Positions 60,787 to 64,000 of a DNA stretch of 64,000 nucleotides are shown piece by piece. The DNA comes from Mycolicibacterium litorale. GTDB lineage: Bacteria > Actinomycetota > Actinomycetes > Mycobacteriales > Mycobacteriaceae. How positions within the stretch are numbered: position 1 is the stretch's first letter; each line of letters starts with the position of its first letter. Made by a program: the position numbers and the translations under genes. The notes beneath the pieces are model-generated. The model searched no databases. It saw only the letters and a program-made list of their open reading frames with translations, and was not told where the DNA came from. The stretch spans positions 5,394,001 to 5,458,000 of the forward strand of contig NZ_AP023287.1 in assembly GCF_014218295.1 (NCBI RefSeq). Reading direction: 5' to 3'.

Positions 60787-60892
60787 GCCGGGGCGCATGT
60801 CGCTCTCGGAGATCCGAGGTGTCCAGACTCGTGATTTACAGTCTCCCGGTCGCTGCGCACGCTGACAGCGACGACAGGGAAGGCGGGTGGCC

Positions 60893-61987
60893 ATGACGAT
60901 CGACGTCGCCGAACGGGAGGCACTGCGGGAGGCCGTGCGCGATCTGCTGCGCAGCCGGTGCACCGAACAGGACGTGCGGCGCGTGCTGGCCGGCGACGAC
61001 GGTTTCGACCGCGACCTGTGGCGCCGCCTCGCCGACCAGGGCGTCACCGGCATCGTCGTCGACGGCGAGTACGGCGGTGTGGGACTGGGCGCCGCCGAAC
61101 TCGAAGCGGTGGCCGAGGAGACCGGGGCCGCGCTGCTGCCGTCGCCGTTCCTCTCCAGCGCGGTGCTCACCGCCACTCTCGTCCAGGCGGCGGGCTCCGA
61201 GGACGACAAGCGACGGCTGCTGCCGGGTATCGCCGACGGGACCGCCATCGGCACGGTCGCGGTGACCGGGAAAGCGGGCACCTGGACCGCCGAGGGCGTC
61301 GACGTGCATGCCACCGACGCCGCAACCCTGACGGGCAGCGCCCACTACGTGACCGACGGACAGGTCGCCGACGTCGTGCTCGTGGTGGCCGAGGGCCCGG
61401 ACGGGATCGCCGTGTACGCGGTGGCTCCGGACGCCGCCGGCTTCCAGCGGGTCGCGGCGACGGTCTTCGACCCCAGCGTGCGGCTGTCGACGTTCACCTT
61501 CGCCGACACCCCGGCACGCCGCCTCGGCTCGGCCGGCTGGGGCGCCGTACAGCGGGCGCTCGACATGGCCGTCATCGCGCTCGCCGGTGAGCAGTGCGGA
61601 GGCACCCGGCGCATCTTCGAGATCACCGTCGACTACCTCAAGACCCGCATTCAGTTCGGCCGCCCCATCGGCAGCTTCCAGGCGCTCAAGCACATGGCGG
61701 CCGATCTGCTGCTGGCGGTCGAGTCCTCGACGTCGGCCGCCCAGAACGCCGCGGCGCAGTGGGATGCCGATCCGGATGCCGCGGGCGCAGCGATCGCCCT
61801 CGCCGGATTCGCCTGCGCCGAGGCCTACCAGACCACCGCCGCCCAGGCGATCCAGATGCACGGCGGCATCGGTTTCACCTGGGAGCACCCCGCGCATCTC
61901 TACCTGCGGCGCGCCCGCACCGGTATGCGGTTGTTCGGCGGCCCCCGCCTGCACCGCGAGCGCTACCTCCAGTCGAAAGGCGCCTGA
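60893..61987 (+). CDS. Acyl-CoA dehydrogenase (FadE-type), subunit 1
   Basis: A 364-residue acyl-CoA dehydrogenase. GEYGGVGLGAAELEAVAEE in the N-terminal domain, KTRIQFGRPIGSFQALKHMAAD in the third domain and IQMHGGIGFTWEHPAHLYLRRA at the end are classical. It lies 3 bp before a second, distinct dehydrogenase gene. Such mycobacterial pairs form alpha2beta2 enzymes that oxidise steroid side-chain or ring-derived acyl-CoA esters. The ATG at 60893 is used; a GTG two codons upstream is possible. Confidence 0.88.
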   Translation: MTIDVAEREALREAVRDLLRSRCTEQDVRRVLAGDDGFDRDLWRRLADQGVTGIVVDGEYGGVGLGAAELEAVAEETGAALLPSPFLSSAVLTATLVQAAGSEDDKRRLLPGIADGTAIGTVAVTGKAGTWTAEGVDVHATDAATLTGSAHYVTDGQVADVVLVVAEGPDGIAVYAVAPDAAGFQRVAATVFDPSVRLSTFTFADTPARRLGSAGWGAVQRALDMAVIALAGEQCGGTRRIFEITVDYLKTRIQFGRPIGSFQALKHMAADLLLAVESSTSAAQNAAAQWDADPDAAGAAIALAGFACAEAYQTTAAQAIQMHGGIGFTWEHPAHLYLRRARTGMRLFGGPRLHRERYLQSKGA

Positions 61988-61990
61988 CCG

Positions 61991-63187
61991 ATGACCGAGA
62001 CACCGACTCCGAGCGCCGACGAACTTCGCGCGGAGGTCCGCACCTGGCTGGAACAGAACTGGAAGGGGCTCCCGAAGTCCACCGACCCCTGGGTCGCGTC
62101 GCCGGAGCGGGTGGCCTGGCTGGAGAAGGTGCTCGACGCCGGCTACGCGGTGCCCACCTACCCGGCCGAGTGGTTCGGCCGCGGGTATCCAAACCACCTG
62201 GCCTCGGCCATCGAGAAGGAGTTCCGGGCGGTCAGGGCGCCGGGCGCCCGGCGGGACAAGTACAGCATCCCGGCGAACACGGTGCTGACCTTCGGCAGCG
62301 AGACCCTCAAACGCACGTTGTTGCGCGACTTCCTCACCGAGCGGGCCAGCACATGCCTGCTCTACAGCGAACCCGGCGCGGGATCGGACCTCGCCGGCGT
62401 GCACGCGACCGCGGTGCGCGACGGCGACCAGTGGGTGGTCAACGGCCAGAAGGTCTGGACCTCGGGTGCGGCGACGGCCGACTACGGGTTGCTGCTGGCC
62501 CGCACCGACTGGGACGTGCCCAAGCACAAGGGCCTGAGCTTTTTCATCCTTCCGATGAAACAGCCCGGCATCGAGGTCAGGCCGCTGGTGCAGATCACCG
62601 GCGAATCGCATTTCAACGAGGTGTTCATCAGCGACGCCACGGTGCCCGACGACCACCTCGTCGGCGGTGCCGGCAACGGCTGGCGGGTGCTGCAGACCGC
62701 GCTGGCCTACGAGCGGTCCATCATGGGCGACAGCGGACGCGGAGCGCGCAACAGCTCCCGCGCCGACAGCCTCGTCGAACTCGCCCGGGCCCACGGCCGG
62801 CTCGACGACCCCGTGATCCGCGACGCGCTGGCCACCGCGCTGTCGCTGCGAGAGCTGAACCGGCTCAACAACGCCCGCGCGAAGGCGTCCACCTCGCAGG
62901 GCACGTCGAGCTCGATCATGTCGCTGGGCAAGCTGGCGATGTCGAACATCCTGCACACCGAGGCGCGGCTGAAGACCGAGATCATCGGCGCCGAGGCGCT
63001 GCTGACCGGACCGGACAACCCCGAGGCCGACGACATCAACTTCCTGACACTCAACGCCTACTTCACCTCCATCGGCGGCGGCACCGATCAGATCCAGCGC
63101 AACATCATCGGTGAGCGGGTCCTCGGGTTGCCCAAGGAGCCGGAGGTCGACCGTGACATCCCCTTCCGTGACGCCCGCCGGAACTGA
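61991..63187 (+). CDS. Acyl-CoA dehydrogenase (FadE-type), subunit 2
   Basis: A 398-residue acyl-CoA dehydrogenase-fold protein. YSEPGAGSDLAGVHATAVRD and VNGQKVWTSGAATADYGLLLAR are the flavin-side motifs, and SIGGGTDQIQRNIIGERVLGLPKEP is the C-terminal motif of the family. It is longer and differs from subunit 1, fitting a heteromeric enzyme where the two chains supply complementary residues. It is followed after 1 bp by the CoA-transferase gene. Confidence 0.88.
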   Translation: MTETPTPSADELRAEVRTWLEQNWKGLPKSTDPWVASPERVAWLEKVLDAGYAVPTYPAEWFGRGYPNHLASAIEKEFRAVRAPGARRDKYSIPANTVLTFGSETLKRTLLRDFLTERASTCLLYSEPGAGSDLAGVHATAVRDGDQWVVNGQKVWTSGAATADYGLLLARTDWDVPKHKGLSFFILPMKQPGIEVRPLVQITGESHFNEVFISDATVPDDHLVGGAGNGWRVLQTALAYERSIMGDSGRGARNSSRADSLVELARAHGRLDDPVIRDALATALSLRELNRLNNARAKASTSQGTSSSIMSLGKLAMSNILHTEARLKTEIIGAEALLTGPDNPEADDINFLTLNAYFTSIGGGTDQIQRNIIGERVLGLPKEPEVDRDIPFRDARRN

Positions 63188-63188
63188 C

Positions 63189-64000
63189 ATGACCGACCAC
63201 TACGATCCGCCGCTGGCGGGGGTCCGGATCCTCGACCTGTCGTCGGGTCCGATGACCGCCATCGGCCGCCTCCTCGCCGACCTCGGGGCGCATGTGACCG
63301 CGGTCGACCTGACCGGGGTGACCGAGCGGGTGGAGGTCGGCCCGCGGATCGGGCCGGTACCGCTCGCCACGGCGATCAACCGGCTGGCGGTGGTGTCGGT
63401 CGAGGTCGACACCTCCACGCCGGCCGGCAGCAGGCGGTGGGCCGATCTGCTCGCCACCGCCGACATCCTCATCGAGGCCACCGGGCCGGGGTCGGCGGCC
63501 GAACGCCTGCTCGCGGTGGAGTCGATCCGCGCAAGCCATCCGGGCCTGGTGGTGTTGTCGCTCAGCGATTTCGGGCGGGACAACGATTTCTCCGGCTGGC
63601 AGGCCACCACCCCGGTGCTGCACGCGTTGAGCAGCGAACTGTCGCGGTCGGGCATACCCGGGCGGGAGCCGCTGGTCCCGCCGGGTGAGCAGTTGCCGTA
63701 CCACGTCGCGGCCGCCCAGGCGGGGGTGGCGGTGCTCGGGGTGCTGCTCGACCGGCTCCGCACCGGCATCGGCGACCGGATCGACTTCTCGGTGCTCGAG
63801 GGGGCGATGCAGGCGCTCGACCCGCCGTTCGGCACCATGGCGATGGCGTCGGCGGGAGTGCCTGCCGCGCAGCAGCGACGCGACTGGGCGGCCGAACGCC
63901 TGCGGTATCCGATCATCCCGTGCGAGGACGGCTACGTCCGCATCTGCCTGCTGTCGAAACGCCAGTGGCACGGGATGTTCGAGTGGATGGGCCGGCCGGA
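63189..64000 (+). CDS. CaiB/BaiF family CoA transferase, cut by the window end
   Basis: The frame is open from the ATG at 63189 to the end of the window (270 codons). It starts PPLAGVRILDLSSGPMTAIGRL, then LLADLGAHVTAVD, which is the family III CoA-transferase N-terminus. VVVLSLSDFGRDNDFSGWQAT aligns with the usual catalytic region and IDFSVLEGAMQAL follows. It would activate a carboxylic acid as its CoA ester for the upstream dehydrogenases. It lies 1 bp after the preceding stop, so all three genes form one operon. Confidence 0.85.
   Translation, partial: MTDHYDPPLAGVRILDLSSGPMTAIGRLLADLGAHVTAVDLTGVTERVEVGPRIGPVPLATAINRLAVVSVEVDTSTPAGSRRWADLLATADILIEATGPGSAAERLLAVESIRASHPGLVVLSLSDFGRDNDFSGWQATTPVLHALSSELSRSGIPGREPLVPPGEQLPYHVAAAQAGVAVLGVLLDRLRTGIGDRIDFSVLEGAMQALDPPFGTMAMASAGVPAAQQRRDWAAERLRYPIIPCEDGYVRICLLSKRQWHGMFEWMGRP

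Noticed and set aside
60836..63190. Minus-strand ORF of 784 codons opposite the acyl-CoA dehydrogenase genes
   Set aside because: Shadow frame; both plus-strand genes have complete family motifs.

Overview
The window is high-GC actinobacterial DNA and reads as a chromosomal segment of a rapidly growing mycobacterium (Mycolicibacterium-like). The reasons are a PE-free mix of TetR regulators, cutinase, LppW-like and Lpq-like lipoproteins, DUF3159 and DUF3516 proteins, a stand-alone LigD-type polymerase, FadE-type acyl-CoA dehydrogenase pairs, many GTG starts and a decayed DUF222/HNH (13E12-type) gene. Genus-level placement is inference. No insertion sequence, integrase, rRNA or CRISPR array was seen.

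0-11 kb holds TetR regulators flanking a DmpA-type aminopeptidase and an APC permease, a lipoprotein, an M42 peptidase, a membrane GGDEF protein, an acyl-CoA-dehydrogenase-like flavoprotein, an SDR and a VOC protein. 10-21.7 kb is a selenium island. It contains selD (minus strand), then the selenocysteine tRNA selC, selA and selB, a PadR/membrane-protein pair, and a formate dehydrogenase operon. The catalytic subunit of that dehydrogenase is read through an in-frame UGA (Sec190) followed by a GGUCU-loop SECIS hairpin. The decoding machinery and its substrate therefore lie within 12 kb; the beta subunit (four 4Fe-4S clusters) and an NrfD-type membrane subunit complete the enzyme.

21.7-33 kb is a mixed region: cutinase, COG0523 GTPase, secreted proteins, TVP38 and DUF3159 membrane proteins, the LigD-type polymerase, SDR/methyltransferase genes, a PucR-type regulator upstream of a DadA-like oxidoreductase, and a GreA/Rnk-like protein. 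33-41 kb carries a hydantoinase/acetone-carboxylase-like pair with its TetR, a Bcr/CflA exporter with a MarR regulator, and an extended SDR.

41.2-43.5 kb is the most unusual locus. A 60-residue peptide made of two near-identical 21-residue repeats is followed by a JmjC/cupin_4 oxygenase and a sucrase/ferredoxin-like [2Fe-2S] protein, the last two overlapping by 4 bp. This looks like a peptide hydroxylation (RiPP-like) system. 45-47 kb carries a cobalt-type nitrile/thiocyanate hydratase cluster whose catalytic subunit has a (His-Asp/Asn)12 N-terminal tail. 47-54.5 kb has a DUF3516 helicase, NUDIX and threonine-aldolase genes, an ArsR/VOC pair with a palindromic operator, and a HelR/HelD helicase preceded by a sequence resembling the rifamycin-associated element. 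54.5-64 kb has a secreted protein, the DUF222/HNH remnant, a beta-lactamase-like lipoprotein, an FMN glutamate-synthase-like protein, a Tat-exported GH5-like hydrolase, a second GGDEF protein paralogous to the first, and the start of an acyl-CoA dehydrogenase pair/CoA-transferase operon that runs off the right end.
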